Part shown: in pieces, positions 33,618-42,782 of the stretch
Position numbering within the stretch: the stretch's first letter is position 1
Layout of the letters: every line of letters begins with the position of its first letter
Assembly (NCBI GenBank): GCA_000720805.1
Contig: JODI01000007.1
Span: 62,001-126,000 of the forward strand
Direction: 5' to 3'
DNA: 64,000 bases
Source of the DNA: Streptomyces violaceoruber
Lineage (GTDB): Bacteria; Actinomycetota; Actinomycetes; Streptomycetales; Streptomycetaceae
Notes under the pieces: model-generated
The model's input: only the letters and a program-made list of their open reading frames with translations
Database searches by the model: none
Told to the model about the DNA's origin: nothing
Made by a program: the position numbers and the translations under genes

Positions 33618-34817
33618 ATGACGTTCTCCCTCGGCATCGTGGGCGCCGGACAGTTCTCGGGCCAGTTCGCCAAGCTGTTCCTGGCGCATCCCGGCGTCCG
33701 CGACGTCCACGTCACCGACATCCTCCCCGAACGGGCCGAGCAACTGGCCGCCGCCGAAGGCCTGGCGGGCACGTTCCCCTCGTACGAAGCCATGCTGGAG
33801 TCGAAGGACATCGACGCGGTCGCGATCTTCACCCAGCGCTGGACCCACGGGCCGCTGGTCGTGCAGGGCCTGAACGCCGGCAAGCACGTCTACTCCGCCG
33901 TCCCGATGGCGATCACCGCCGAGGAGATCGCGGCGATCATCGACGCGGTCAAGGCGACCGGACTGACCTACATGATGGGTGAGACCAGCCAGTACAACCC
34001 GGCCACCGTGCACGCCCGCAACCAGATCGCCGAGGGCTCCTTCGGGCGGCTGTTCTACGCCGAGGGCGACTACGTCCACGACATGGACCTGGGGTTCTAC
34101 GAGGCGTACCAGTACAGCGGCGGCGAGAACTGGAAGGCGACCGCCAGCTATCCCCCGCTGCTGTACCCGACCCACGCGATCGGCGGGGTGCTGGGCGCCT
34201 GGCAGACGCACGCCGTGAGCGTGTCGGCGATCGGGGTGGTCGACGACCGCGGGGACGGCGTCTTCGACAAGGAGGTCAGCCAGTTCGACAACGACGTCTC
34301 CAACGCGACCGCGCTGTTCGAGGTGGCCGGCGGCGGCTCGTTCCGGACGAACGAGTTCCGCCGGGTCGGCTACCCCTCGCACATCCGGGAGTCCCGTTTC
34401 CGGTTCTTCGGGACGGAGGGGAGCATGGAGCAGCTGGCGACGGTGGCGCTGTGGCAGGACAAGAACGGGGTGAAGGACATCAGCGAGCTGCTGGAGCCCA
34501 AGCCCACCATGTCCCCGGACGACCCGTCGCTCCAGCACATCGCGCCGGACCTGCGGGCCGCCTTCACCTCCGGGTCGGCGCCGGTGCACGACCGCTCGCG
34601 CCTGCCGCGGGAGTTCGACAACCTGCACAACGGCCACGAGGGCAGCCACCACTTCCTGGTCGACGACTTCGTCACCGCGGTGAACACGCGGAGCCTGCCG
34701 TCGGTGAACGCGTGGGTGGCCGCCCGCTACACCCTGCCGGGCATCGTCGCGCACGAGTCCGCGCGGCAGGGCGGGGTCAGGCTGGACATACCGGACTTCG
34801 GGGACGCGCCCCAGTAG
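33618..34817 (+). CDS. Gfo/Idh/MocA-family oxidoreductase in sugar import operon
   Basis: 399 residues. The Rossmann fold begins LGIVGAGQFSGQFAKLFLAH; the usual EKP motif is replaced by SAVPMAITAEE (GKHVYSAVPMAI), so the family's Lys at this site is missing, which may change the chemistry. The substrate domain contains GETSQYNPATVHARNQIAEG and LLYPTHAIGGVLGAW with a conserved His. GAAGGG precedes the ATG at 33618. It is the last gene of the importer operon, so it probably acts on the imported sugar or sugar derivative in the cytoplasm. Confidence 0.9.
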   Translation: MTFSLGIVGAGQFSGQFAKLFLAHPGVRDVHVTDILPERAEQLAAAEGLAGTFPSYEAMLESKDIDAVAIFTQRWTHGPLVVQGLNAGKHVYSAVPMAITAEEIAAIIDAVKATGLTYMMGETSQYNPATVHARNQIAEGSFGRLFYAEGDYVHDMDLGFYEAYQYSGGENWKATASYPPLLYPTHAIGGVLGAWQTHAVSVSAIGVVDDRGDGVFDKEVSQFDNDVSNATALFEVAGGGSFRTNEFRRVGYPSHIRESRFRFFGTEGSMEQLATVALWQDKNGVKDISELLEPKPTMSPDDPSLQHIAPDLRAAFTSGSAPVHDRSRLPREFDNLHNGHEGSHHFLVDDFVTAVNTRSLPSVNAWVAARYTLPGIVAHESARQGGVRLDIPDFGDAPQ

Positions 34818-34831
34818 CGGGGCGCGTGCGG

Positions 34832-34858
34832 GCCGGGCGCCTGTCTCAGGTGCCCGGC
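34832..34858. terminator. Terminator hairpin after the import operon
   Basis: GCCGGGCGCCTG (34832-34843) and CAGGTGCCCGGC (34847-34858) form a 12-base stem with one G-T pair and a 3-base loop. It lies between two convergent genes and overlaps the last codons of the L,D-transpeptidase gene, so it can end transcription from the left. Confidence 0.75.
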
Positions 34859-35541
34859 TTGCGGCCGTACACGAAGACGTCGTCGCCGTTCTTCAGGAGC
34901 GACCAGTACTTCTTGGCCGTGGTGGTGGTCATGTTGACGCAGCCGTGCGAGCCCGGCGGGTTCCACATGCTGAGGCCGACCGAGTGGAAGGCCTGGCCGC
35001 CGTCGAAGAACTGGCTGTAGGGCATCGGCACGTTGTAGATGCTGGAGACATGGTCGATGTCCCGCCAGTAGATCTTCTTCAGTCCAGTGCGGGTCTCGTA
35101 GCCGTCGCGGCCGGTGCGCACCGGGACGGGGCCGTAGACGAGGTTCCGGCCGTCCTGGATCCAGCTCAGCTGGAGGGTGAGGTTCACGCAGGCGATCCGG
35201 CCCTTGTTGACCGGGCACGTGCCGTTCTTGTTGGGGTTGTTCCCGACGGCCTTCTGCTTGTTCATCAGGTTCATCACGCCCCAGGTGACGGAGCCCGCGT
35301 ACCCGGCGTTCGGGGTGATGCCGTGCTTGGTCTGGAAGGCCTGGGTGGCCTTGCAGTCGGCGGCGGACTGCCTGCCGTCGACCGGCCGGCCGAGGAACTT
35401 CTCCACCTGCTTCTGGTAGGGCCCGGTCTGCGTGGTGCAGCTCGCCGCCTGCGCGGGCGCGGTGCCCAGCGCGAGCGTCAGCGGCGCCACCAGTCCGGTG
35501 ACTCCGAGTACGACGGCACCCCGTCTGCGTATGTTCCTCAT
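34846..35541 (-). CDS. Secreted L,D-transpeptidase (YkuD type)
   Basis: 231 residues. A signal peptide ends near PAQAASC. A peptidoglycan-binding-like domain follows (SAADCKATQAFQTKHGITPN), then the catalytic domain with PYSQFFDGGQAFHSV and GSHGCVNM, where the Cys (about residue 201) is the nucleophile and the His residues complete the site. Such enzymes make 3-3 cross-links in the cell wall. I chose the ATG at 35541, six bases after AAAGGGGG; an ATG at 35547 abuts that site. GTATAAAG upstream may be its -10 box. It is convergent with the import operon. Confidence 0.92.
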   Translation of the reverse strand: MRNIRRRGAVVLGVTGLVAPLTLALGTAPAQAASCTTQTGPYQKQVEKFLGRPVDGRQSAADCKATQAFQTKHGITPNAGYAGSVTWGVMNLMNKQKAVGNNPNKNGTCPVNKGRIACVNLTLQLSWIQDGRNLVYGPVPVRTGRDGYETRTGLKKIYWRDIDHVSSIYNVPMPYSQFFDGGQAFHSVGLSMWNPPGSHGCVNMTTTTAKKYWSLLKNGDDVFVYGRKPGT

Positions 35542-35677
35542 GACCATCCCCCTTTATACGGTCCTGCGATCTCTCCCAGCTAGACCGGTGCCCGGGGGAT
35601 TCGGTTGTAGTGCCGCCCGTGCTGCGACGAAACGGTGACATTCGACGCGCCCCGCACCGTGCGGGGCGCGGAGGGCC

Positions 35678-36487
35678 TCACCCGGGCTCGGGAGCTGTCC
35701 CCGGCCGGCTGACCGCCGTGCGGAATCCCGTGTTCACCGCGGTGAGGCCGCCGTCGACCGTGAGGGTCGTGCCGGTGATCCAGGAGGCGTCGGACGAGGC
35801 CAGGAAGGTGACCGCCGCCGCGATGTCCTCCGGTTCGCCGACCCGGCCCAGGGGATACAGGCCGCGCACCGCGTCCAGGTCGTCCTCCCGGCCCTCCCAG
35901 GGCGTCGTACGGACGGTGCCCGGGGCCACCAGGTTGACCCGCACCCCGCGCGGGGCGGCGTGTCCGGCGAGGGTTCGGGTCAGGGAGCCGAGGCCCGCCT
36001 TGGCGGCGCTGTAGGCGTGGTTGCCGTAGTCCTGGAGGCCGTTGACGGAGCCGATGTTGACGACGGCGCCGCGACCGGAGGCGGCCAGGTGCGGGAGGGC
36101 GGCGCGGGCGCAGCGGTAGGCGCCGGTGAGGGTGACGTCCAGGTCGCGGGCCCACACCTCGTCGGGTTCGTCCTCGAAGAGCGGGGCGTCGGGCGTGCAG
36201 CTGTAGGCGTTGTTGACCAGGACGTCGAGCCGTCCGAAGACCGTGACGGCGTGGGCGACGGCCGCCTCCACGGACGCCCGGTCCGTCACGTCGCACTCCA
36301 GGGCCTCGGCCGCCGGCCCCCGCGCGCGCAGCGCGGCCGCCGTCTTCTCGGCCGCCGGCCCGTCGACGTCGGTGACCAGGACGCGCGCCCCCTCCTCGGC
36401 GAACCGCCGGGCGGTGGCCGCGCCGATGCCGCGGGCGGCGCCCGTGATGAGAACCCCGTACCCCTCGAAACGCGTGGTGTCCGTCAT
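35678..36487 (-). CDS. Short-chain dehydrogenase/reductase (SDR)
   Basis: 269 residues, classical SDR size. The cofactor motif is LITGAARGIGAATARRFAEE, with an Asp at the end of beta-2 (VLVTDVDG) indicating NAD preference. The NNA motif (LDVLVNNAYS) and the Ser-Tyr-Lys triad (NIGSVNG, YSAAKAG) are present, and the end reads ASSDASWITGTTLTVDGGLT as in complete enzymes. It sits 57 bases after a second SDR gene on the same strand. Substrate unknown. Confidence 0.92.
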   Translation of the reverse strand: MTDTTRFEGYGVLITGAARGIGAATARRFAEEGARVLVTDVDGPAAEKTAAALRARGPAAEALECDVTDRASVEAAVAHAVTVFGRLDVLVNNAYSCTPDAPLFEDEPDEVWARDLDVTLTGAYRCARAALPHLAASGRGAVVNIGSVNGLQDYGNHAYSAAKAGLGSLTRTLAGHAAPRGVRVNLVAPGTVRTTPWEGREDDLDAVRGLYPLGRVGEPEDIAAAVTFLASSDASWITGTTLTVDGGLTAVNTGFRTAVSRPGTAPEPG

Positions 36488-36544
36488 GGGGCCGACGGTA
36501 GTCCCGCGACGATCACCTGGGCACGGACAAGGCGGACAGGATCG

Positions 36545-37459
36545 TCACCGGTACCCCGTCGTGTCCGCCGGCTTGCCCGCGTCCTGTACCTCGACCAGGT
36601 ACCGCCAGGCGTCGGGGCGGCTGCCGTCGAGGTCGGTGAACCCGTACTCCCGGGCGAGACCGCCGCTGGAGAGGGACGCGCCGTTCCACCGTGCCACGTC
36701 GGGATCGGCGGCGAGGGCGGCGACCGCGCGGCCGACGTAGCGCGGTGTCTCGGAGATGGCGAAGTGGGGGACGCTGTCGAGGGCGTCGCGCCAGTTGTCC
36801 TCGCGCACCCCGAAATGTTCGAGCATCATCTCCGAGCGCAGCCAGCCCGGGGTGAGCGCCACGGCGGTGGCGCCGCGCGGGCCGATTTCGTGGCCGAGGG
36901 AGAAGGCCATGCGCAGGACGGACGTCTTGGCGAGGTCGTAGAAGAAGTTGACGCGGTAGGTGTCGCGGTTGTAGTCGCTGGTGCCGTCGGTCATCTCGAC
37001 CACCAGCCCGCCGGGGTGGCGCAGCAGCAGGGGCAGGGCATGGTGGCTGGTGATCGCGTGTGTCTCGACGGCGAGCCGGAGGATCCTGAGCCCGTTGTCG
37101 AGATCGTGCTCCCAGACGGGGGTGTCGAACGCGAAGAGCTTCTCGCCGCCCCAGATGTCGTTGACGAGGATGTCGAGGCGGCCCTGCTCGTCGGCGATGC
37201 GGTCGACGAGGGTGCGGACCTGCGCGGGGTCGAGGTGGTCGGTCGGTACGGCGATCCCGTGGCCGCCGGCCTCGGTGACGAGGCCGGCGGTGTCCTCGAT
37301 GGTCTCGGGGCGGTCGTACTCGGAGCGGCGGGTCCGGGTGGAGCGGCCGGTGACGTAGACGGTCGCGCCCGCCGCGCCGAGTTCCACGGCGATGCCGCGC
37401 CCGGCTCCCCGGGTCGCTCCGGCGACCAGTGCGACCTTGTCCTTGAGCGGCTGTGACAT
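36545..37459 (-). CDS. Short-chain dehydrogenase/reductase (SDR), long form
   Basis: 304 residues. KVALVAGATRGAGRGIAVEL is the cofactor motif, with VTGRSTRTRRSEYDRP giving Arg residues after beta-2 that favour NADP. The Tyr-x3-Lys pair is in NFFYDLAKTSVLR. The C-terminus is longer than classical (about 40 residues with DGSRPDAWRYLVEVQDA). The ATG at 37459 has GGGAGG nine bases upstream, which decides the start; the open frame extends further through a repeated 21-base stretch that has poor codon use. Substrate unknown. Confidence 0.9.
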   Translation of the reverse strand: MSQPLKDKVALVAGATRGAGRGIAVELGAAGATVYVTGRSTRTRRSEYDRPETIEDTAGLVTEAGGHGIAVPTDHLDPAQVRTLVDRIADEQGRLDILVNDIWGGEKLFAFDTPVWEHDLDNGLRILRLAVETHAITSHHALPLLLRHPGGLVVEMTDGTSDYNRDTYRVNFFYDLAKTSVLRMAFSLGHEIGPRGATAVALTPGWLRSEMMLEHFGVREDNWRDALDSVPHFAISETPRYVGRAVAALAADPDVARWNGASLSSGGLAREYGFTDLDGSRPDAWRYLVEVQDAGKPADTTGYR

Positions 37460-37532
37460 GCCCTGTGCCTCCCGTATGCCCGGTTGTCGCATCGAGCATG
37501 GCGGGTAAGCCGGACAACTCCTGTCGTCTTTT

Positions 37533-37570
37533 ACGGTCGTGTCGTCCGCTTTCACGGTCGTGTCGTCCGC
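37533..37570. repeat. Tandem 21-base repeat upstream of the SDR gene
   Basis: ACGGTCGTGTCGTCCGC occurs at 37533-37549 and again at 37554-37570, a period of 21 bases, two helical turns. It lies in the 136-base gap between a DUF4180 gene and the SDR gene, about 75 bases before the SDR start. It could be a pair of direct-repeat regulator sites or a slippage product. Confidence 0.55.
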
Positions 37571-37595
37571 GGGGTCGTCCGGCTCCGGTGTCACG

Positions 37596-37994
37596 TCACC
37601 CGGTCGTACGCAGCTTCTCGTCCAGGGCGTCGAAGTCGGGGAGGAACCAGATGTGGCCGCCCTGGTTGGTCTCGTGGACGAAGTCGCGCAGGGCGGTGCT
37701 CGCGGCGACGTGCCCGGAGATGTCCCCGATGACGGCGAGGCGCAGCCGGTAGGTGACGAACTTCTGCATGACCGCGCCCGCGATCCCGGTCCGCAGCCGG
37801 AAGAACTCCTCGCCGACTCGTTCCACGGGTACGGCGACCACCTGCGCGTCCCGTCCGAACGCGTCGCCGATCAGGTCGAGCGCCGCACTCTCGCCGTCGA
37901 GGGGCGGGCCGTCGGGGGCGCAGCGCAGGACTCCGACGCCGTGCAGGCGTAAGACGGGGTCGGGGGTGGTGGTCTCGGGTCCGTCAGTGGCCAC
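37596..37994 (-). CDS. DUF4180-like protein
   Basis: 132 residues from a GTG at 37994. The C-terminal ~110 residues show the DUF4180 pattern: ALDLIGDAFGRDAQVVAVPV, EFFRLRTGIAGAVMQKFVTY and ETNQGGHIWFLPDFDALDEK. Function of the family is unknown. Its first 11 bases overlap the end of the metallo-beta-lactamase gene, so it is translated with it and belongs to the formaldehyde-detoxification unit. No strong ribosome binding site is visible, in line with coupling. Confidence 0.8.
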   Translation of the reverse strand: MATDGPETTTPDPVLRLHGVGVLRCAPDGPPLDGESAALDLIGDAFGRDAQVVAVPVERVGEEFFRLRTGIAGAVMQKFVTYRLRLAVIGDISGHVAASTALRDFVHETNQGGHIWFLPDFDALDEKLRTTG

Positions 37995-38613
37995 GGGTGA
38001 TCCATTCGTCCAGGTGCGGGGCCTCCGCGCCGATGGTGGTCGGGTCGCCGTGACCGGTGAGCACCTTGGTCTCGGGCGGGAGGGTGAGCAGGCGCTCGCG
38101 GATCGAGGTGATGATCGTGGGGAAGTGGGAGTAGGAGCGGCCGGTCGCGCCCGGGCCGCCCTGGAAGAGGGTGTCGCCGGTGAAGACGGTGGCCAGGCCC
38201 GGTTCGTACAGGCAGACGGCTCCCGGCGCGTGTCCGGGGGTGTGCAGGACCCGCAGGTCGGCGCCGGCCGCCTCGATGACCTGGCCGTCCTGCAGCCAGG
38301 CGTCGGGGTCACGGTCGGGGTGGGTCTGCTTCCACAGCGGCAGGTCGTCGGGGTGCAGCCAGATGGTGGCGCCGGTGCGCTCGGCGAGGGCGGGGGCGGC
38401 GTCGATGTGGTCGTTGTGGGCGTGGGTGCACACGATCGCGGTGAGCCGGCGGTCGCCGACGGCCCGGACGATGGCGTCGGCGTCGTGGGCGGCGTCGATG
38501 ACGATCGCTTCATGGTCGTCGCCGACGATCCACACGTTGTTGTCCACGTCCCAGGTGCCGCCGTCGAGGCTGAACTGGCCGGAGGTGACAAGGTGTTCGA
38601 TGCGGGAGGCCAT
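37984..38613 (-). CDS. MBL-fold metallohydrolase, probable S-formylmycothiol hydrolase
   Basis: 209 residues with the metal-binding motif CTHAHNDHID, a further His in LHTPGHAPGAVCL, an Asp in TVFTGDTLFQGG and a His in VLTGHGDPTT, i.e. a complete two-metal glyoxalase II-like site. Its ATG shares one base with the stop of the mycothiol formaldehyde dehydrogenase (TGATG). The same pair of genes occurs together in mycobacteria. Its likely reaction is hydrolysis of S-formylmycothiol to formate and mycothiol in the cytoplasm; this is inferred from family and neighbour. Confidence 0.88.
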   Translation of the reverse strand: MASRIEHLVTSGQFSLDGGTWDVDNNVWIVGDDHEAIVIDAAHDADAIVRAVGDRRLTAIVCTHAHNDHIDAAPALAERTGATIWLHPDDLPLWKQTHPDRDPDAWLQDGQVIEAAGADLRVLHTPGHAPGAVCLYEPGLATVFTGDTLFQGGPGATGRSYSHFPTIITSIRERLLTLPPETKVLTGHGDPTTIGAEAPHLDEWITRGH

Positions 38614-39701
38614 CACAGCACCACCACCGAACGCAGCACGTCGCCGTGGTGCATCCGCTCGAACGCCTTCTCCACCTCGTCGAGCCGGATGGTCTCGGTG
38701 ACGAACGCGCCCAGGTCCAGGCGGCCCTGCAGGTGCAGGTCGATCAGCATCGGGAAGTCACGGCTCGGCAGGCAGTCGCCGTACCAGGACGACTTCAGCG
38801 CCCCGCCCCGGCCGAACACGTCCAACAGGGGCAGGTCGAGTTTCATCTCCGGGGTGGGCACGCCGACCAGGACGACCGTGCCGGCCAGGTCCCGGGCGTA
38901 GAAGGCCTGCTTGTAGGTCTCCGGGCGACCGACCGCCTCGATGACGACGTCCGCGCCGAAGCCGCCCGTCAGCTCCCGGATCGCGTCGACCGGATCGCTC
39001 TCGCGGGAGTTGACCGTGTGGGTGGCGCCCATGGTGCGGGCGGTCTCCAGCTTGCGGTCGTCGATGTCCACCGCGATGATCTTCGCCGCGCCCGCCAGGT
39101 TCGCCCCGGCGATCGCCGCGTCCCCCACCCCTCCGCAGCCGATCACGGCGACCGTGTCACCGCGGCCGACCTGCCCGGTGTTGATCGCGGCGCCGATGCC
39201 GGCCATCACCCCGCAGCCCAGCAGCCCGGCCACCGCGGCCGAGACCGACGGGTCCACCTTGGTGCACTGTCCGGCCGCGACCAGCGTCTTCTCCGCGAAC
39301 GCCCCGATACCGAGGGCCGGGGAGAGTTCCTGGCCAGTGGCGGCCAGCGTCATCTTCTGGTCGGCGTTGTGGGTGTCGAAGCAGTACCAGGGCCGTCCTC
39401 GCAGGCAGGCCCGGCACTTCCCGCAGACCGCCCGCCAGTTGAGGATCACGAAATCACCGGGGGCGACATCGGTGACCCCGTCCCCGACCGCCTCCACCAC
39501 ACCCGCGGCCTCGTGGCCGAGCAGGAACGGGAAGTCGTCGCTGATGCCGCCCTGCTTGTAGTGCAGGTCGGTGTGACACACCCCGCAGGCCTGCACCTGG
39601 ACCACGGCCTCGCCCGGCCCCGGATCCGGCACGACGATCGTCTCCACCCGCACCGGCTCGTCCTTGCCCGATGCGATCACGCCGCGTACTTCCTGCGCCA
39701 T
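38613..39701 (-). CDS. mscR: S-(hydroxymethyl)mycothiol dehydrogenase (mycothiol-dependent formaldehyde dehydrogenase)
   Basis: 362 residues, a zinc-dependent medium-chain dehydrogenase. Catalytic zinc ligands are in [21 protein letters not shown] and [10 protein letters not shown]; the four-Cys structural zinc site is [15 protein letters not shown]. The NAD site is [15 protein letters not shown] followed by VDIDDRK. Overall sequence matches the actinobacterial mycothiol branch (MscR/AdhE2), which oxidises the formaldehyde-mycothiol adduct and also reduces S-nitrosomycothiol. It is the first gene of a three-gene coupled unit with the MBL hydrolase and a DUF4180 protein. Confidence 0.93.
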   Translation of the reverse strand: MAQEVRGVIASGKDEPVRVETIVVPDPGPGEAVVQVQACGVCHTDLHYKQGGISDDFPFLLGHEAAGVVEAVGDGVTDVAPGDFVILNWRAVCGKCRACLRGRPWYCFDTHNADQKMTLAATGQELSPALGIGAFAEKTLVAAGQCTKVDPSVSAAVAGLLGCGVMAGIGAAINTGQVGRGDTVAVIGCGGVGDAAIAGANLAGAAKIIAVDIDDRKLETARTMGATHTVNSRESDPVDAIRELTGGFGADVVIEAVGRPETYKQAFYARDLAGTVVLVGVPTPEMKLDLPLLDVFGRGGALKSSWYGDCLPSRDFPMLIDLHLQGRLDLGAFVTETIRLDEVEKAFERMHHGDVLRSVVVL

Positions 39702-39863
39702 GGTGTCGGCCCTTTCCTCATGTCCGTCCCTGCCCCGACCCTACGCGGGACTGATCGGTAACGGCATGACATCACAAGGCGCCGGTCGCCCCGGGACCGG
39801 CCGACCCGTGTCGATGCCGACGTAGCCTGAGTGCTCCGCCCGCCGCAGGTCCGAAGGAGTGCC

Positions 39864-41618
39864 GTGAGCAACGCCAAGACGGAGCCGGAGACCCCCACCT
39901 GGCGGCTCCTGCTCGGATACGTACGGCCCCACCGGTGGGCCCTGCTCGCGGGTGCGGTGCTGTCCCTGCTCACGGGCGCCACCGGGCTCCTGTTGCCGTT
40001 GATCGCACGGGAGTTGATCGACGACCTCGCGCATGACCGCACCATCACCGGCGCGTTGCTGGCCATGTCGGGCCTGGTGGTCGCCAACACGGCGCTGGGA
40101 GCGCTGGGTTCGTACGTGCTGCGGCGCACCGCGGAGTCGGTGGTGCTCGGCGCGCGGCGCGCGCTGTCCTCGTATCTGCTGCGGCTGAGGATAGCGGCCG
40201 TGGACCGCACCGAGCCGGGCGACCTGATGGCCCGGATCACCTCGGACACCACCCTGCTGCGGGAGGTGACCACCGACTCGCTCGTGGGCCTGGGCACCGG
40301 CGGGCTCACGCTCGTGGCGACGGTGGTGATGATGGGCCTGGTGGACCCGGTGCTGCTCGGGGTCACGCTCGCGGTGATCCTGGCCGCGGGCACCGTCCTC
40401 GGCCTGATCGTGCCGCGCATCAACCGGGCCAGCCGGCAGGCGCAGAACGCGGTCGGGGTGATGGGCGCCTCGCTGGAGCGGATCCTGGGCGCGCTGCGCA
40501 CGGTGAAGGCGTCCGGCGCCGAACACCGGGAGGAACGTACGCTGCACGCGGCCGCCGAGGAGTCGTGGCGGCAGAGCGTGCGCGCCGCCAAGTGGTCGGC
40601 CGCGGCGGGCAACACGGCCGGCCTGGCGATGCAGATCGCGTTCATCACGGTGCTCGCGGTCGGCGGGGCCCGGGTCGCGACCGGCGCCATCGATGTGGGC
40701 ACGCTGGTCGCGTTCCTGCTGTACGTCTTCTACCTCATGTCGCCGATCCAGCAGGTGGTCGGCGCGGTCACCCAGTACCAGACCGGTGCCGCCGCCCTGG
40801 CTCGCATCCAGGAGGCCCTGCGGCTGCCCGCCGAACCGGTCTCCCGACCCGCGCCGCTGCCCTCCCCCGGTGCCGAGCCCGCCGCCGTCGCCTTCACCGA
40901 CGTGCGTTTCCGGTACGCCGACGACCTGCCGTACGTCCATCACGGGGTGACGTTCGCCGTGCCCGCGCAGGGCATGACCGCGTTCGTCGGCCCGTCCGGC
41001 GCCGGCAAGACCACCGTCTTCTCGCTCATCGAGCGGTTCTACGACCCCGAGTCCGGGGCGATCACCCTGGACGGCCGGGACCTGGCCGACTGGGAACTGG
41101 CCCACCTGCGTTCCGCGATCGGGTACGTGGAGCAGGACGCCCCGGTGCTGTCGGGTTCCCTGCGGGACAACCTGCTGCTGGGCCATCCCGACGCCGACGA
41201 GGACGCCGTGGCGCGGGTGGTGAAGACGACCCGGCTGGACGGTCTGGTCGCCAAGCTGCCCCACGGTCTGGACACCCTGGTGGGGCACCGCGGCACCAAG
41301 CTCTCGGGAGGAGAACGCCAGCGCGTCGCCATCGCCCGCGCCCTGCTGCGCCGCCCCCGGCTGCTGCTCCTGGACGAGGCGACCTCGCAGCTGGACGCGG
41401 TGAACGAGGCGGCGCTCCGGGACACGGTGGCGGACGTGGCCCGGACGACCACGGTGCTGGTCGTCGCACACCGGCTGTCCACGGTGACGATGGCCGACCG
41501 GATCGTGGTCATGGACGCGGGCCGGGTGCGCGCGGTGGGCACGCACCGTGAACTGGTGGGCGCGGACCCGCTGTACGCGGAGCTGGCGGCGACGCAGTTC
41601 CTGGCGACGAACGACTGA
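39864..41618 (+). CDS. Type I ABC exporter, fused permease and ATPase
   Basis: 584 residues. Six membrane spans lie in the first ~320 residues ([20 protein letters not shown] is the first), then an ATPase domain with Walker [17 protein letters not shown]-loop [11 protein letters not shown], signature [12 protein letters not shown], Walker [10 protein letters not shown] and the H-loop VVAHRLS. It should work as a homodimer that exports lipids, peptides or drugs. I chose the GTG at 39864, with GAAGGA eight bases upstream; the open frame extends upstream but lacks a signal. A terminator hairpin follows it. Confidence 0.94.
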   Translation: MSNAKTEPETPTWRLLLGYVRPHRWALLAGAVLSLLTGATGLLLPLIARELIDDLAHDRTITGALLAMSGLVVANTALGALGSYVLRRTAESVVLGARRALSSYLLRLRIAAVDRTEPGDLMARITSDTTLLREVTTDSLVGLGTGGLTLVATVVMMGLVDPVLLGVTLAVILAAGTVLGLIVPRINRASRQAQNAVGVMGASLERILGALRTVKASGAEHREERTLHAAAEESWRQSVRAAKWSAAAGNTAGLAMQIAFITVLAVGGARVATGAIDVGTLVAFLLYVFYLMSPIQQVVGAVTQYQTGAAALARIQEALRLPAEPVSRPAPLPSPGAEPAAVAFTDVRFRYADDLPYVHHGVTFAVPAQGMTAFVGPSGAGKTTVFSLIERFYDPESGAITLDGRDLADWELAHLRSAIGYVEQDAPVLSGSLRDNLLLGHPDADEDAVARVVKTTRLDGLVAKLPHGLDTLVGHRGTKLSGGERQRVAIARALLRRPRLLLLDEATSQLDAVNEAALRDTVADVARTTTVLVVAHRLSTVTMADRIVVMDAGRVRAVGTHRELVGADPLYAELAATQFLATND

Positions 41619-41652
41619 GCGGCGACGCGGGACGACGCACCGGACGACGAAC

Positions 41653-41689
41653 AGGGCCGCCCGGCCTGCGGCAGGCACTGGGCGGCCCT
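41653..41689 (+). terminator. Terminator hairpin after the ABC exporter
   Basis: AGGGCCGCCC (41653-41662) and GGGCGGCCCT (41680-41689) are perfect 10-base arms; the 17-base loop contains an inner CCTGCGGCAGG stem. TTGACGG follows. Confidence 0.8.
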
Positions 41690-41790
41690 TGACGGTGCGG
41701 GCGGTGGACAGCGGGCAGCAGACCGATGACCGGGGCGACGAGGCCGGTGAGCTGCCGCGGTGGTCTTCAGCTCATGGACGCGGACGCGGT

Positions 41791-42024
41791 CTACCGCGGC
41801 CAGTGCTGTGAGATCCGCAGGACGTCGCTCCGGTGCGCCGCGGGGATGTGGCTCCGGTGCCCCACGGGGATGTCGTTCGCGCCGAGCGGGTCGAACCGGG
41901 TGAGGGGGCTCAGTTCGCCGGCGTCCGGGGCAGTGTTCTCGGCCGCCTGGACGAGCGGGACGGCCAGGCCCGTGACACCGAGGGCGAGACCGACGGCGGC
42001 GGCGATACGTCGAGTTGAGTTCAT
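41791..42024 (-). CDS. Small secreted protein (77 residues)
   Basis: MNSTRRIAAAVGLALGVTGL begins a clean signal peptide ending near VQAAE, leaving a mature peptide of about 50 residues (DPLGANDIPVGHRSHIPAAH). No cysteines. It resembles small secreted proteins common in Streptomyces whose role is unknown. GAAAG lies about two bases before the ATG, so the ribosome site is weak. It is divergent from the SnoaL-like gene. Confidence 0.7.
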   Translation of the reverse strand: MNSTRRIAAAVGLALGVTGLAVPLVQAAENTAPDAGELSPLTRFDPLGANDIPVGHRSHIPAAHRSDVLRISQHWPR

Positions 42025-42194
42025 GCTTTCAGCAACGCCCTCGGTTCCGCGCCGGACACGGGTCGCGCACGCCGCTCACCCGTCGGACCGAGGGTTCGCA
42101 CCGCGCTTGCCGAGGCGGCGGGAGCGGAGGAGTCTCGGAGGGAGGCACGCAACGGCCCGCTCTCGTCGGGCCGAGGCCTCGAAGGAGGTTCGTC

Positions 42195-42560
42195 ATGGGC
42201 ACCGAGACAGGCTCCCGCTTCGACATCGACAAACTGCGCCGGGGCATCGAAGGACCGATCGCCCAGACCCTGGTGTCGCTCTACGCGAACGACGCCGAGA
42301 TGCGGATCGTGGACCGCAACACCCAGCCCAGCCATCCCAAGGTCCTGCACGGCCGGGACGAGATCGCCCGGATGCTCGACGACGTGTGCGGCCGCGACAT
42401 GACACACAAGTTGGAGAACTGTGTCGTCCAGGGCGACCGGGCCGCCTTCAGCGAGTCCTGCGTGTACCCCGACGGGGTACGCGTCCTCTCCGAGTCGATG
42501 CTGTCCCTGCGGGACGGGAAGATCGTCCAGCAGACCATGGTCCAGGCCTGGGACGAGTAG
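42195..42560 (+). CDS. SnoaL-like/NTF2-fold protein
   Basis: 121 residues. The pattern of a cone-shaped alpha+beta barrel is visible: helix DKLRRGIEGPIAQTLVSLYA, then DAEMRIVDRNTQPSHPKVLH, GRDEIARMLDDVCGRDMTHK, and beta strands ending KIVQQTMVQAWDE. Such proteins are small isomerases, cyclases or stress-related binding proteins. A strong AAGGAGG lies six bases before the ATG. The repeat copy at 42582 begins 22 bases after its stop. Confidence 0.85.
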   Translation: MGTETGSRFDIDKLRRGIEGPIAQTLVSLYANDAEMRIVDRNTQPSHPKVLHGRDEIARMLDDVCGRDMTHKLENCVVQGDRAAFSESCVYPDGVRVLSESMLSLRDGKIVQQTMVQAWDE

Positions 42561-42581
42561 CCGAACAGGCGGAGGAGGTTA

Positions 42582-42692
42582 GGGCCCTTCTGATGGATCT
42601 CCGTGGGAGAAGGAGCGGCGTTCGGTGCGTGCGATCGCCGTGCGGCGTGGAGGGTCATGTGGCGGAGCCACCTGGCCCTCGTGGGCCGTGAC
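42582..42692 (+). repeat. Copy A of a TIR-ended small repeat (MITE-like), one end only
   Basis: It starts GGGCCCTTCTGATGGATCTC and is identical to copy C (55324) for about the first 60 bases apart from single differences, then continues into AGGGTCATGTGGCGGAGCCA, which is the inverse of the inner part of copy B (45002). An internal GTGGC-GGA-GCCAC hairpin is visible. The opposite end is missing. The bases before it are TTA. It carries no gene; ORFs across it are chance. Confidence 0.8.
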
Positions 42693-42782
42693 TGGCGCTG
42701 AGGTGGAGCACCACCGGGGAGCGGCCCGCGGACAACTGCCGTGCGCCTGGGCGATCCCGTCGAATCAGCGCAGGAGTGGATC

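Noticed and set aside
37460..37594. N-terminal extension of the SDR at 36545-37459 through the 21-base repeat (ADDTTVK twice)
   Set aside because: Codon use in the extension is poor and a GGGAGG ribosome site lies directly before the ATG at 37459.
42590..42700. Short ORFs across the repeat copies that encode similar peptides (for example EGHVAEPPGP) at 42.6 and 45.0 kb
   Set aside because: The similarity comes from the shared repeat DNA. The frames have no ribosome sites, run on either strand and are truncated with the elements.
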